A stretch of DNA of 64,000 bases from Algoriphagus faecimaris (GCF_900101705.1 NZ_FNAC01000018.1:1-64000), one strand, 5' to 3'; shown: positions 17,584-27,515, counted from the first letter of the stretch. Numbers and translations are program-made. Notes: a model not told the origin generated them from the sequence alone.

Positions 17584-20500
17584 TCAAGCTTCTTTGGCTT
17601 TCTCCACAATCTTTTGTTTGTATTCTGAAGGAAGACAATTAAACTGCTGCTGAAAGGATTTTTTGAAATGCTTGTAATCGTTGAAACCGACCTCAAATGC
17701 CACTTGGCTCAGTTTAAGGTTACTTTCCAAAATGATCTGGGCTGCTTTTTTGAGTCTAACGGAGCGTATAAAAGCGGTGATGGAAAGCCCAGTCAGCGAT
17801 TTAATCTTTCTAAACAGTGTGGATTGACTCATATACAGTTCATCGACCATCATATCTATCCCAAATTCCTCATTTTGGATGTTATCGTTGACTAGCTGAA
17901 TCGCTTTTTCTATAAACTGTGCATCCAAATCAGATTCAGGGGCAGCTTGGGTATCGGGCTCAAACCGTACCTTATTCAAAAAATATTCTCTCAGCTTATT
18001 TCTATTTTCTAGGATATTGGAAACCCTTGTTTTGACTATCCCTGGGTTAAAGGGCTTGGTAATGTAATCCTCCGCTCCAGTTTTCAAGCCTTCCATCTCA
18101 TAAGTCACCGAGGATCTGGCCGTCAATAAAATAACAGGAATATGCGAAGTAGTGATTTGCTTTTTGACTTCCTGACAGAGTTGGATGCCATCCATCCGGG
18201 GCATCATCACATCACTGATGATGACATCCGGAATCTCTTGATTGATCAGTTCCAATGCTGCCACTCCATCCTCTGCTTCTAACACATGGTATTCATTCTC
18301 CAATAAGCCCCTCAGGTATTTTCGGATATCTTCATGATCATCTGCTATCAAAATAGTAGCTGCTTTTTGACTTTGGTTGATTTTCAAATCTCCTTGTTGA
18401 CTGATTTTAAAATCAGCTATCAGATCCCATCCTTCCTCTTCAAATTGACTGAGGTCCTCGCTTTGATCCACAGGGACCGGCAGTCGAATCAGTACTTGGG
18501 TTCCCTTTCCTTTTTCACTTTCAATACTAATTTCTCCTTCATGCAAATCGATTATATTTTTAGAAAAAGCAAGCCCAATCCCGCTGCCGACCAAATTGGA
18601 TGTCTCGGCATTTTGTACCTGATAAAACCGATCAAATACTTTAGCTGCTTCCTCCTTACTCATTCCGATACCCGAATCATTCACCTTTACCTGCAGCTCT
18701 CCTGATTCTACCAGAATGGTAAAAGTAATTACGCCATTTTGCTTGGTGTATTTAAAGGCATTGGAAAGAATATTACAGAGGACGATTTCCATTTGATCCC
18801 TGTCAAACTCTAGGGCAGCTTGGTCCACATTAGATTCAAAGTGATATTCGATTTTCTTTTGGGCTGCCAAACTTTGAAAACTCAGGTATACTTCCTTTGC
18901 AAATCCGACAAAATCCGAATAACTCAATTTCAAACTCAATAGTCCATGCTCAGACTTTCGGAAATCTAGAAGCTGATTGATCAATCTGAGCATACGTTTG
19001 CTATTGGACTCCACGAGGAGCAACTTTTCTTTCACGGATTCCTTAAAATCAAAATGCTCCAGTAGCTCTGTCACCGGACTGAGAATCAGGGTAAGCGGCG
19101 TCCTGAATTCATGGGAAATATTTGTAAAAAACGTGATTTTGGCCTCATTGAGCTCATGCTCCTTATCCTTCTCGATCTGTATAATTTGGAGTTCTGCACG
19201 AAGCTTAGCCTGCCTCAATGAGATGTAGCGAATCAGCAGCACGATTCCCAATGCCAATAAAGCATAAAGCACAAAAGCATACCAAGTCAGCCAGGGTGGT
19301 GCCTGAATAGAAATCAATAAGGAGCGCTCGGGACTCCAATCCTGATTGTTTCGGCTAGCACGCAGTAATAATTCGTAATCCCCCCAAGGCAAGCCCGTAA
19401 AACTGATTTGATTTAAGGTGCCAAGATAGACCCACTCCTCATTCATTCCCTTGAGCTGGTAAGCATAGGAGACATTATCCGGACCAAAAAAATCATTCAC
19501 AGCAAATGTCAGGGAAAGGTGATTTTGTGAATAATCCAGATTGATTTTTGGGGTATTCTGAATGGAATTTTCCAGAATAATCGCCCCGTTCACTTCGTCA
19601 CCTACATGCAAGACTTGATTATTGACTGTCATTTTGGTAAGGACAACTTCGGGCACGCTAAACTCCTCAGTGATGGCCTCAGGCTGAAACCCCACTAAAC
19701 CATTTGATCCTCCAAAATAAATTTTACCCGATTTATCCTTAAAGGAGGCCCCACTGTGAAAGGAGTTGATCAACACCCCATCTTCTCGGTCATAATTAAT
19801 GAAATTCCTAGAATCAGGATCAAACTTGGTCACTGTAGTGGTTGTACTCAGCCAGAGATTTTTAGATTTATCTTCTTCTATAGCACAGATAAAATCATTC
19901 ATCAAACCATTACTCTTTTCAAAAAAATCATCAACTATCAGCTCATCATCCTTAATGCTTAATGCAACCAAACCGTTAGGGGTGCCAAGGTATAATTTGT
20001 CATCGGTCACAAAAAGATCATTGATAATATTCGGATCCCATTGCTCCCCTAAGAGCTCCGTATGGGTTTTGAAGTTTCGGCTACCTTCATCGTAGCGATT
20101 GACACCTGAAAAGGTCCCCAACCAAACCCTGCCTTGATCATCCTCTTTTATCTGGCTTATTCGATTATTTTCTAGAGGATGATCTGGATTATTCTCCTCA
20201 AAAGTAGTCCACGACGATACATCTGTGTAGGTATTGAAATCCACCATTTTCAGGCCTGACTGCTGCGTCCCTACCCATAGTCTTTCTTTGGAATCTACCA
20301 GAATTGTTGTGATTTTTTGATAAGGGAAAAAACGCTGGACTTTGGTGAAATCTCCAGCTTTTGCGACATACATCCCCAAACCAGTACCGATAAATAAATA
20401 ATCTTCCCATTCATAGATGGTGTAAACTTTTGATTTATTGACTGTCTCTACCAGCTGATAGCCGAAATTATCACGATTTGAAAACAAACCCTCTGTAAGG

Positions 20501-21609
20501 GTTCCCTTATAAGTGACGCCAGACTTTGAGATCAGATAGGAGGTCACATTACGGTCTATTATCCCTTCTTGGGCAGTTATACTAGAAAAATCAAATCCCT
20601 TATTAGGGTAAAGAATCAACGCGCCTCCATGCGAAGTTCCTAGCCAAGCGATTCCATTTTCATCTATATCTATACTCAAGATGATGGAATAATTGATGTT
20701 TTCTTCAAGCGTACTATGGGGATTGGTATTTACCTTTTTGAAATTCTCCACCTCGGAATCGCTGATAAATAAGCCATCTCCCCAGCTACCAATCCATAGC
20801 CTACCCTGAGGATCCAAAGCAATACTCTTTACAAAATTGGCAGTGATAGCCGGATTGTGATTCTCAATCTTCTGACTCTCCTGATCAAAGGCATGAAGGA
20901 TCACTTTTTTTTGAGCATTTCCGATCATCCAGATTTTTTGCCGAACAGGATCCTCTACCAAATTATTGGGATTCATCCCCGCAGAAAAACGTAACAAACG
21001 CTCTTCCGAAGGATCATATTTCATGAGTTGATTACCGCTGACAAACCAGATATTCCAAAACTGATCATTGATAATGTTGTACACGGGCTGGGAAAAGGCA
21101 AAGTGATCAAGTACCTTTTCGAGTTGTGGGTCCAAAATAAATACCCCATTACCCCAAGTTCCCACCCAAATATTTCCATCGTTGGATTGATTGATGGCAA
21201 TGACACGCATCGGCTTCTCAGAGTAATCTTTAAATGCTTCATTATAAGATTTGATGCTGTTTTTCTGAGGGTCAAGTTTGGAAAGCCCTCCCCCTTTGGT
21301 ACCGATCCAGATTTTGTGATCTCTATCTTTGAAAAGGGTTTCTATATTTTCATTTTCCAAGCCCTGAAAAGAAGGACCCGGTTTATATTCTGAAAAATCA
21401 TAGCCGTCAAACTTGGTGATCCCTCCCTCTGTGGCGAAGTACTTGAAGTTGTATTCATCACTGATCACCTTGGTGACATAGTTGCTCAATAATCCACGCC
21501 TGACATTTAAAACATCAATCGTAAATTCTTCAGCATTGGTATTTTGAAATGAAAAAGCCGAAGAAGACAGGCTAAAGAATAGCCAGCATGTAAATAGGAC
21601 TGTTCGCAT
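17584..21609 (-). CDS. Hybrid two-component system regulator of the PUL (HTCS)
   Basis: A 1341-residue one-protein two-component system. Signal peptide (1-23); periplasmic two-propeller sensor made of Reg_prop repeats (e.g. IWIGTKGGGLSKLD, IWVGTWGNGVFILD) to about 650; Y_Y_Y domain (about 690-765); one membrane helix (LTWYAFVLYALLALGIVLLI); HisKA with NISHEFRTPLTL (His833); ATPase with SNAFKYT, DSGIGM and GSGIGLAFSKN; receiver domain with DVMMPRMDG (Asp1133) and the Lys in YITKPF; AraC-family helix-turn-helix at about 1235-1335. It should sense an oligosaccharide in the periplasm and activate the susC operon. It lies directly upstream of susC on the same strand. An ATTTCACCC element about 156 bp before its own start suggests autoregulation. 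Confidence 0.96.
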   Translation of the reverse strand: MRTVLFTCWLFFSLSSSAFSFQNTNAEEFTIDVLNVRRGLLSNYVTKVISDEYNFKYFATEGGITKFDGYDFSEYKPGPSFQGLENENIETLFKDRDHKIWIGTKGGGLSKLDPQKNSIKSYNEAFKDYSEKPMRVIAINQSNDGNIWVGTWGNGVFILDPQLEKVLDHFAFSQPVYNIINDQFWNIWFVSGNQLMKYDPSEERLLRFSAGMNPNNLVEDPVRQKIWMIGNAQKKVILHAFDQESQKIENHNPAITANFVKSIALDPQGRLWIGSWGDGLFISDSEVENFKKVNTNPHSTLEENINYSIILSIDIDENGIAWLGTSHGGALILYPNKGFDFSSITAQEGIIDRNVTSYLISKSGVTYKGTLTEGLFSNRDNFGYQLVETVNKSKVYTIYEWEDYLFIGTGLGMYVAKAGDFTKVQRFFPYQKITTILVDSKERLWVGTQQSGLKMVDFNTYTDVSSWTTFEENNPDHPLENNRISQIKEDDQGRVWLGTFSGVNRYDEGSRNFKTHTELLGEQWDPNIINDLFVTDDKLYLGTPNGLVALSIKDDELIVDDFFEKSNGLMNDFICAIEEDKSKNLWLSTTTTVTKFDPDSRNFINYDREDGVLINSFHSGASFKDKSGKIYFGGSNGLVGFQPEAITEEFSVPEVVLTKMTVNNQVLHVGDEVNGAIILENSIQNTPKINLDYSQNHLSLTFAVNDFFGPDNVSYAYQLKGMNEEWVYLGTLNQISFTGLPWGDYELLLRASRNNQDWSPERSLLISIQAPPWLTWYAFVLYALLALGIVLLIRYISLRQAKLRAELQIIQIEKDKEHELNEAKITFFTNISHEFRTPLTLILSPVTELLEHFDFKESVKEKLLLVESNSKRMLRLINQLLDFRKSEHGLLSLKLSYSDFVGFAKEVYLSFQSLAAQKKIEYHFESNVDQAALEFDRDQMEIVLCNILSNAFKYTKQNGVITFTILVESGELQVKVNDSGIGMSKEEAAKVFDRFYQVQNAETSNLVGSGIGLAFSKNIIDLHEGEISIESEKGKGTQVLIRLPVPVDQSEDLSQFEEEGWDLIADFKISQQGDLKINQSQKAATILIADDHEDIRKYLRGLLENEYHVLEAEDGVAALELINQEIPDVIISDVMMPRMDGIQLCQEVKKQITTSHIPVILLTARSSVTYEMEGLKTGAEDYITKPFNPGIVKTRVSNILENRNKLREYFLNKVRFEPDTQAAPESDLDAQFIEKAIQLVNDNIQNEEFGIDMMVDELYMSQSTLFRKIKSLTGLSITAFIRSVRLKKAAQIILESNLKLSQVAFEVGFNDYKHFKKSFQQQFNCLPSEYKQKIVEKAKEA

Positions 21610-21900
21610 TTACTAGTTTGGGCATATTTGGGTTTATGGGAAATTTAAGCCTTTTTCAAGACTAGACACAGGGATCTTACACCAAAGGGTCAATCGATTC
21701 CTGATCAACTCCATTGGAGATCTGATGTTTGAGCTAAACTACCGACGAGAGTTCTTTTACAAGGGGGTGAAATAGGTCAAGCCTGAGGATAAATCATTCA
21801 GAAATTTAGCTGAGCTGTTGAAATATGTGCACAAAAAACAAAAAGAGCGGAAAAGCCTAAACTCTCCCGCCCTATATTGAAATTATAAATGTGCAGATTC
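21610..21900. other. Gap between HTCS and GH128-like genes
   Basis: No gene is seen. It holds the leader of the regulator gene, the candidate operator at 21765-21773 and, near 21840-21880, A-rich sequence after the GH128-like stop with no strong terminator hairpin. Confidence 0.6.
21765..21773 (-). promoter_or_regulatory. Candidate PUL operator upstream of the HTCS gene
   Basis: Minus-strand TTGACCTATTTCACCC ends here, about 156 bp before the regulator ATG. It matches the copy at 25967-25982 (TTGAATGATTTCACCC) at all positions except three between TTGA and ATTTCACCC. Function as an operator is inference. Confidence 0.4.
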
Positions 21901-24900
21901 TTATTGAACAATCAGCTTTTTACTCTGCCAGATGTACCCTTGTCTAAGCAGAATTACGTAGACTCCAGAGGGCAGGCTATCTAGCAAATCTATTTCATGA
22001 TTTCCTGATTGCAGTATCTGAGAGAGAATAGTTTGACCATTCATATCCAACAGTTGAACAAGCGAAGCCTGCCCATCAAATTCGGGAATAGCTATATGAA
22101 GTGTATTTCCTTGAGAAAGGGGATTGGGATAAATCATCCAATCTGTGGATAGCTGTTCTGCTAAAGGCTCTTCCACTGTGACTACGCGGAGGTTCTCTGC
22201 TTCCAAAGGCCGAATGGATATCTTATCAATAAATGGAGCTGAGGAACCATCCGGTTTGAATTCGATGCTATTTTGACCGGCTGTCAGTTCTACTTCTACC
22301 GCTTTGATGCCCGGCAAACCTCCCTCGAAGCACCAGTTACCGGAGCTTTCAAAATTCAAATTTTCAGGAGTAGCACCATTGATTAGAAGATTCATGCTGC
22401 GATTTACTTTTGACATGTAGGAGATATCGAGGATATAAGTCCCCGCTTGGTCAATTTGGATTTCAGAAAAGCGAATGGCATTGGACACACTTGAGAATGG
22501 ATTAACCTGTTGGCCATTAGATGAAGTCACGCAGTTTACCACATTGACAGCCCCAATCAATTGAGCTTCTTCTGCTTCCAAAGAAATGGTTTCGAAAGTC
22601 GCTTTTTCCAATTTGATCTTATCTATAAAAGGTGCGTCTCCATTGAATGGTGTAATCTCAATACTGTTGATCCCAGCCTCCAAATCTACCTCTACTTGAT
22701 AAATAGCGGGAGAACCTCCCCCGAAGCACCAAGCCCCTGAAGAGACGACCGTTTGCTGCCCAATTAACTCCCCATTCACTACCAATCGGAAAGATCTGGA
22801 GACTGCACTCATATAGCTGACATTTAAAACATAAGTACCTGCACTCTCAGTGATAATTTGGTCAAATCTCACCCCATTGGTATTCAAATTTCGCATGTTA
22901 ACCTGCTCACCATTGGAAGATGTGCCACAATTCACCACAAAGGCAGTTCCTAGGAGTGTAGCATCCTCTGCCTCAAATTCCAGCTGTCCCTCCACTTGGG
23001 CAATGACATTGGGATCCTCTTCTTCAGGAAGTTTTCCTTTGCTTGCAATGGCCAATCGATCTACCTTAACATCTCCACTGCCAATCCCGATGCGTACCTC
23101 ATGTGTCCCCTCTCTGAGGAAGTAGGAAAAGTCCCTATCCTCAGCATCGTAACTGTGATAAAATTTCTTCCAATACCATTTAAAAAGTGAATTTTGAAGA
23201 CCTGTCCATTTTCTAAAAGGCTCTCCATCTACTGAAATCCAGAGCGCCGCTTCAGGTTCTGCTTTTGCTTGGATTTTGGCCCAAATTTCATACTCATCGG
23301 CTTCTGCTACTTCGAAGTTGAACGTCAAAATTCCTTTGGCACCTGAGGGACTCTCTAAAGATTGCTGACCTTCGAGGCTTTTCACAGCCAATCCACCGAT
23401 GGCGGATTCACTGATTTCCAGTTCCCACCATGGACCCTGATTAGCCTCTTCAGCTTCGAAATAATCGATAATATCCGTCAACACCCTTCCCCATGCAAAA
23501 CCCTCAGGAATACAGGCGCCCTCTTCTTGAAATAATGATTCCAAATCACTTGGGCCATTTAGAACCGCAACCTGATCTAATTGAATGCTGGCATTGGGGA
23601 ATTCCAAGGTTAAACGATGTCTTCCCTTTCCAAGATCATAAAATCTTGGAATCTGAAACCAGGTAAACTCGGCACTATTAAAAGGTGCCACTCGCTCTAG
23701 CTCTTCTCCATTTAACCCAATCAAAAGGGCCCCTGCTGTTCCGCTGACAGATTTGGACCGAATCCAAACCCGGTAATCATCTGCACTTTCCAAATCAAAC
23801 TCAAAGTGAACCCGCATAGCATTTGCACTTTCCCCTTCTTTGCTAGGATCTCCTTTGATGTACAGACCGTTTGAGGCTGATTCATCTGTCAGGATCGTCC
23901 ATTGATTTCCGAGATAATCCCCACACTCTGCTTCAAAGGCTAGTACATTGGATGGAATCTCCACAAAAGGCTCGTCCATTTGTTCCAGATTATTCGGAGC
24001 CGAATAGGTCGGCATTGGAATCGAAGGTGTAGATTCGTGATTGAGGTAAAGCAGCCCGATATTGGTCAGGTTACCAGCCTCATCGTAATAAAAAGCAGGT
24101 TCAACATCATTTTGGGAATTATTAGGATTGGGCTGAAAGTAGGCATAGCGCTCCACATAGTCCAAGCTCTCCAGATAAGGCAAGGCTAATTTTAAAAATT
24201 CCTCTTGAATGGCATTTCCCCTGTTGGGATTGGCATTAAACTCCGTAATCCAAATGGGCAAATTATAGATTTGATGAACATTATTCAGGTAAGCTTTAAA
24301 TCGGTTAAAGATCTCCTGAGGATTGGCATTGGGACTATTAGCAGGTCCGCTTCCCCAATCGTACCAATGAACAGCCACAAAATCAAAACGAACATCTCGA
24401 GCTTTGGCTATTTCATTAAACTCTCTCAACCAGCCAGTGGGGCCATTTTCCCGAGGAGCTGGCGAACCCAGTCGAACGCCTAGACCCATTAAATTCTCAT
24501 AGTAGGCAACTGCTACAGCAGGTTCACAGAGATTGTTGAATTGCCCAGACTCTCCATTGCAATTATCAGATTCGTTGAAACCCAATACATGAGAAGGCTT
24601 CTTCTTATTGATCAAATTTTGGATATTCGCAGGAGATGCGCCTCCAGCACCCCAAGCCATGGGGACATAGTCGTAATTAGGTCGAGAAACTGCACTCAAG
24701 CCCCAGTTGTAATACCATCCGGCGTCCAATTCATCAAAAAAACCACCTGTTCCTTTTTTGGTGACCCAGTTCCACGGTACCACTCGTAGAAAACTCACAT
24801 TTCCTTGCATCGAAGCAGGCAAATCATCCACCATTAGGTCTTCCTCAGAAGCGATGTACACCTTACTTTTGCCCGTTCCGTCAGGATTATTGGCCAAAGT

Positions 24901-25776
24901 GACCATGAATCCACGCTTCAAAATGAAAGACGAAAGTGAATTATCCCCCAATGGAATCGCTCCACCCTTATAAATAATGTCTTCCTGAAAAGGCGCTCCC
25001 GCTCCACCTGAGGAGGCATACCCCTCAAGAGGAGAAAAATTCCCATTAAGTGGACGGATTATAGCTCCTTTTTGATAGTATTGATTGATCCGGAAATTTT
25101 GATCCAAAATTCCAATCTCATTGGAAATCATCACCTGATCAAGATGCTCTTGAAGCTCCAAAGGATTAACTTCACCGACATAAAGCCAAGAAGCCGGATC
25201 GAGGAAATTGACAGAAAAACTTGAGTTCCACTCCTCATTTTGGGTTTTTACGGTACTTTCTCCATCTAATGAAAGTACTCCCTGCTCAAGGCTGCCTTCT
25301 ACCATCATCCGAGATGAAACCACCGTCATTCCTTTTTGGTCACAAGCAAAATGGATCGAGCCCCTTGCAGTGATTTCAGCTCCTTCTATCCATAAATTGT
25401 AGTCGATGGCTTTTCCAGGCTCCAAAGTCCCCAAGTTGGGATGGGCATCTTTTTTAGGATTCTGGGCATTGGGGCAAATCTCCCAAGGTTTGGAGTTAGC
25501 CCCAGGAAGACAGGCAGGTTTTGCAGATTCCCCGCTTCCTCCATTCAGCCCCGGAGGCTTAGGTGCACTCGGTTTTTCCCGGGTCAGGCGCCAGTTATTT
25601 TCATTAAAGAAATCATCATTCTCCTCTCCTGTCCAATAGAGATACTGATTTGAAGAATTACAGGGATTTCCATTGGCTTTGCCTTTTCCTTGTGCCGCTG
25701 CAGATGCTACGCTCATTCCGAGGCAAATCAGAAGGAATAGCAAACCTTTGTTTAGCAGTAAGTAATTGTGTTTCAT
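21901..25776 (-). CDS. Secreted GH128-like (Asl1-type) glycosidase with CBM-like modules and T9SS sorting domain
   Basis: A 1291-residue secreted enzyme. Signal peptide (about 1-29, ending SAAAQG); an unassigned N-terminal region (30-310); a TIM-barrel of the Asl1/GH128 type (about 315-580) with GWYYNWG, the acid/base candidate in LGFNES (Glu402), HWYDWG and the nucleophile candidate in WITEFN (Glu512). Then four beta-sandwich modules of CBM6/35 or malectin type, each starting with a phrase like AFEAE or LEAEEA (near 612, 775, 945 and 1085). The last about 75 residues (MIYPNPLSQGN ... SGVYVILL ... KLIVQ) are a type IX secretion sorting domain. Probably an endo-acting surface or released enzyme. 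GH128 members cut beta-1,3-glucan, but four sulfatases nearby argue for another, sulfated substrate. Confidence 0.88.
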   Translation of the reverse strand: MKHNYLLLNKGLLFLLICLGMSVASAAAQGKGKANGNPCNSSNQYLYWTGEENDDFFNENNWRLTREKPSAPKPPGLNGGSGESAKPACLPGANSKPWEICPNAQNPKKDAHPNLGTLEPGKAIDYNLWIEGAEITARGSIHFACDQKGMTVVSSRMMVEGSLEQGVLSLDGESTVKTQNEEWNSSFSVNFLDPASWLYVGEVNPLELQEHLDQVMISNEIGILDQNFRINQYYQKGAIIRPLNGNFSPLEGYASSGGAGAPFQEDIIYKGGAIPLGDNSLSSFILKRGFMVTLANNPDGTGKSKVYIASEEDLMVDDLPASMQGNVSFLRVVPWNWVTKKGTGGFFDELDAGWYYNWGLSAVSRPNYDYVPMAWGAGGASPANIQNLINKKKPSHVLGFNESDNCNGESGQFNNLCEPAVAVAYYENLMGLGVRLGSPAPRENGPTGWLREFNEIAKARDVRFDFVAVHWYDWGSGPANSPNANPQEIFNRFKAYLNNVHQIYNLPIWITEFNANPNRGNAIQEEFLKLALPYLESLDYVERYAYFQPNPNNSQNDVEPAFYYDEAGNLTNIGLLYLNHESTPSIPMPTYSAPNNLEQMDEPFVEIPSNVLAFEAECGDYLGNQWTILTDESASNGLYIKGDPSKEGESANAMRVHFEFDLESADDYRVWIRSKSVSGTAGALLIGLNGEELERVAPFNSAEFTWFQIPRFYDLGKGRHRLTLEFPNASIQLDQVAVLNGPSDLESLFQEEGACIPEGFAWGRVLTDIIDYFEAEEANQGPWWELEISESAIGGLAVKSLEGQQSLESPSGAKGILTFNFEVAEADEYEIWAKIQAKAEPEAALWISVDGEPFRKWTGLQNSLFKWYWKKFYHSYDAEDRDFSYFLREGTHEVRIGIGSGDVKVDRLAIASKGKLPEEEDPNVIAQVEGQLEFEAEDATLLGTAFVVNCGTSSNGEQVNMRNLNTNGVRFDQIITESAGTYVLNVSYMSAVSRSFRLVVNGELIGQQTVVSSGAWCFGGGSPAIYQVEVDLEAGINSIEITPFNGDAPFIDKIKLEKATFETISLEAEEAQLIGAVNVVNCVTSSNGQQVNPFSSVSNAIRFSEIQIDQAGTYILDISYMSKVNRSMNLLINGATPENLNFESSGNWCFEGGLPGIKAVEVELTAGQNSIEFKPDGSSAPFIDKISIRPLEAENLRVVTVEEPLAEQLSTDWMIYPNPLSQGNTLHIAIPEFDGQASLVQLLDMNGQTILSQILQSGNHEIDLLDSLPSGVYVILLRQGYIWQSKKLIVQ

Positions 25777-26078
25777 GGTCTTTTGGGTTAGTCATTTTCT
25801 CGCCCCCAAAACTATCCTGTCCCTCTTGACCATTGGGGTACAAATCATTCAATCCAAAAGCCATATAAACCTAAAAGCCGATCAAACCATAGGAAACAAG
25901 GTGGATAATAAGAAGATGTACTATCGAGGGAATTATCGTCAGAATTTCACTTTTCCTACCGACAGAGGGTGAAATCATTCAATCCTTAAGCCTAAAAATT
26001 CAAATACGCTGTATAATGGAAAGGGCATTAGGGATTTTCAAAAAGGAAGCTTAAACTTAATTGATCAAAAGAACACCC
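25777..26078. other. Divergent regulatory region of the PUL
   Basis: About 300 bp between the minus-strand GH128-like gene and the plus-strand sulfatase. It contains the candidate operator at 25967-25982, a partial second copy (TTGAATGATTTGTACCC, minus strand, 25839-25855), and an inverted ATTTCAC at 25944-25950 facing it. On the minus strand TAGTTTTG (25807-25814) fits a -7 box for the GH128-like gene, but without a TTG at the expected distance. Confidence 0.5.
25967..25982 (-). promoter_or_regulatory. Candidate PUL operator in the divergent region
   Basis: Minus-strand TTGAATGATTTCACCC. It lies about 190 bp before the GH128-like ATG and about 100 bp before the sulfatase ATG, so one site could serve both. 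The plus-strand ATTTCAC at 25944-25950 makes an inverted repeat with it. Proposed target of the PUL regulator. Confidence 0.42.
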
Positions 26079-27515
26079 ATGTTAAAGTCATCCATCTTTT
26101 CATTACTCGGCCTGCTTATCTGCATGTCAACTTATTCCCAAACTAAAGAAACACCTAATGTTGTATTTTTTCTAGTTGATGATTTGGGGTGGAGAGACTT
26201 GGGGAGTTTTGGAAGTGATTTCTATGAGACACCAAATATCGACCGATTAGTCAATTCGGGAGTGAAATTTACTCAAGCCTACACTGCCTCACCTGTATGC
26301 TCTCCTACACGAGCAAGTATCATGACAGGGAAATATCCCTCCAAGACCTACAATACAGATTGGTTTGGAGCGCCTCAGCCCGACGAAATCCAAGGTCACT
26401 GGACACGTGACAAACCGCTAAAGCCCGCTCATTACGAACCCAACTTGGCTTTGGATGAAAAAACGCTCGCGGAGGAATTCTGGGAGGCAGGATATCGTAC
26501 TTTTTTTGCAGGAAAATGGCACTTGGGAGAATCCGAGGAGTTTTGGCCAGAAAATCAAGGTTTCGAAATCAACATAGGAGGGAACAGTAAAGGTGCGCCT
26601 TCTACAGGCAGTAAATATTTTTCTCCCTATAATAATCCTCGAATGGAAAACGGTCCCGAAGGGGAATACCTTCCTTATCGATTGGCAGAGGAAACAGCCC
26701 AATTCATCCGAGAAAATAAAGATCAAGCATTCTTCGCTTACTTGTCCTTTTACTCCGTGCATACCCCGCTCATGACCACTCCCCAATTGGAGGAAAAATA
26801 CCTGAAAAAACGAGCAAATATGAATCTAAAAGACGATTTTGAGCCGGAGTGGAACAATCAAAACCGCACCACTCAAGCCCATGCCGTCTATGCCGGAATG
26901 GTCGAGGCCATGGATCAGGCTGTAGGAAAGGTACTCGACGAACTTGAGAGGCAAGGACTAGAGAAAAATACCATTATTGTATTTTTCTCCGACAATGGCG
27001 GACTCTCCACTGCGGAGGGTAGCCCAACCAGTAATCTTCCTCTCCGAGCTGGAAAAGGTTGGTTATATGAAGGAGGCATCCGTGTCCCTCTAGCTATCAG
27101 TTGGCCTGCTTCGCTAACTGGAGGAAAAGTAATTGAAACTCCCGTAATCTCAAATGACCTTAAACCTACTCTAATGGATCTAGTAGGACTAAACCCTCAG
27201 GAAAACCTTGTGGATGGAAGGAGTTTGAAAGGACTGATGAAAGGGACTGAAACTCAAATAGACCGTCAACTTTTTTGGCATTATCCACACTATGGGAATC
27301 AGGGTGGTAACCCCGGCTCGGTGATTCGCAGTGGAGATTGGAAATTGATTTATTTTTATGAGAGTGATTCTGTAGAGCTTTATAATATAAAAGAGGACAT
27401 CGGAGAGCGGAAAAATTTGGCCTGGGAAAACACAGAGCTGAAGGAAGAACTACTGATTGAATTATTTGACTGGCTGGTAAAAACTAAAGCAGGTTTCCCG
27501 AGAATAAACAACTAA
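26079..27515 (+). CDS. S1-family sulfatase with CSPTR active-site motif
   Basis: A 478-residue secreted sulfatase. Signal peptide MLKSSIFSLLGLLICMSTYS; metal site FLVDDLGWRD; formylglycine motif CSPTR (Cys74), where Thr replaces the usual Ser, a substitution accepted by maturation enzymes (core C-x-P-x-R) and common in some marine S1 subfamilies; GKWHLGE; FFSDNGG. The ATG at 26079 is chosen over an in-frame TTG at 26061 because the signal peptide starts there. It is the only PUL gene on the plus strand, divergent from the GH128-like gene, and probably shares its regulatory region. It shows a different core from the other three sulfatases, so likely a different sulfate position. Confidence 0.92.
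   Translation: MLKSSIFSLLGLLICMSTYSQTKETPNVVFFLVDDLGWRDLGSFGSDFYETPNIDRLVNSGVKFTQAYTASPVCSPTRASIMTGKYPSKTYNTDWFGAPQPDEIQGHWTRDKPLKPAHYEPNLALDEKTLAEEFWEAGYRTFFAGKWHLGESEEFWPENQGFEINIGGNSKGAPSTGSKYFSPYNNPRMENGPEGEYLPYRLAEETAQFIRENKDQAFFAYLSFYSVHTPLMTTPQLEEKYLKKRANMNLKDDFEPEWNNQNRTTQAHAVYAGMVEAMDQAVGKVLDELERQGLEKNTIIVFFSDNGGLSTAEGSPTSNLPLRAGKGWLYEGGIRVPLAISWPASLTGGKVIETPVISNDLKPTLMDLVGLNPQENLVDGRSLKGLMKGTETQIDRQLFWHYPHYGNQGGNPGSVIRSGDWKLIYFYESDSVELYNIKEDIGERKNLAWENTELKEELLIELFDWLVKTKAGFPRINN

Noticed and set aside
26061-26078. TTG start for the plus-strand sulfatase
   Set aside because: The ATG at 26079 begins the signal peptide directly; the six extra residues weaken it.
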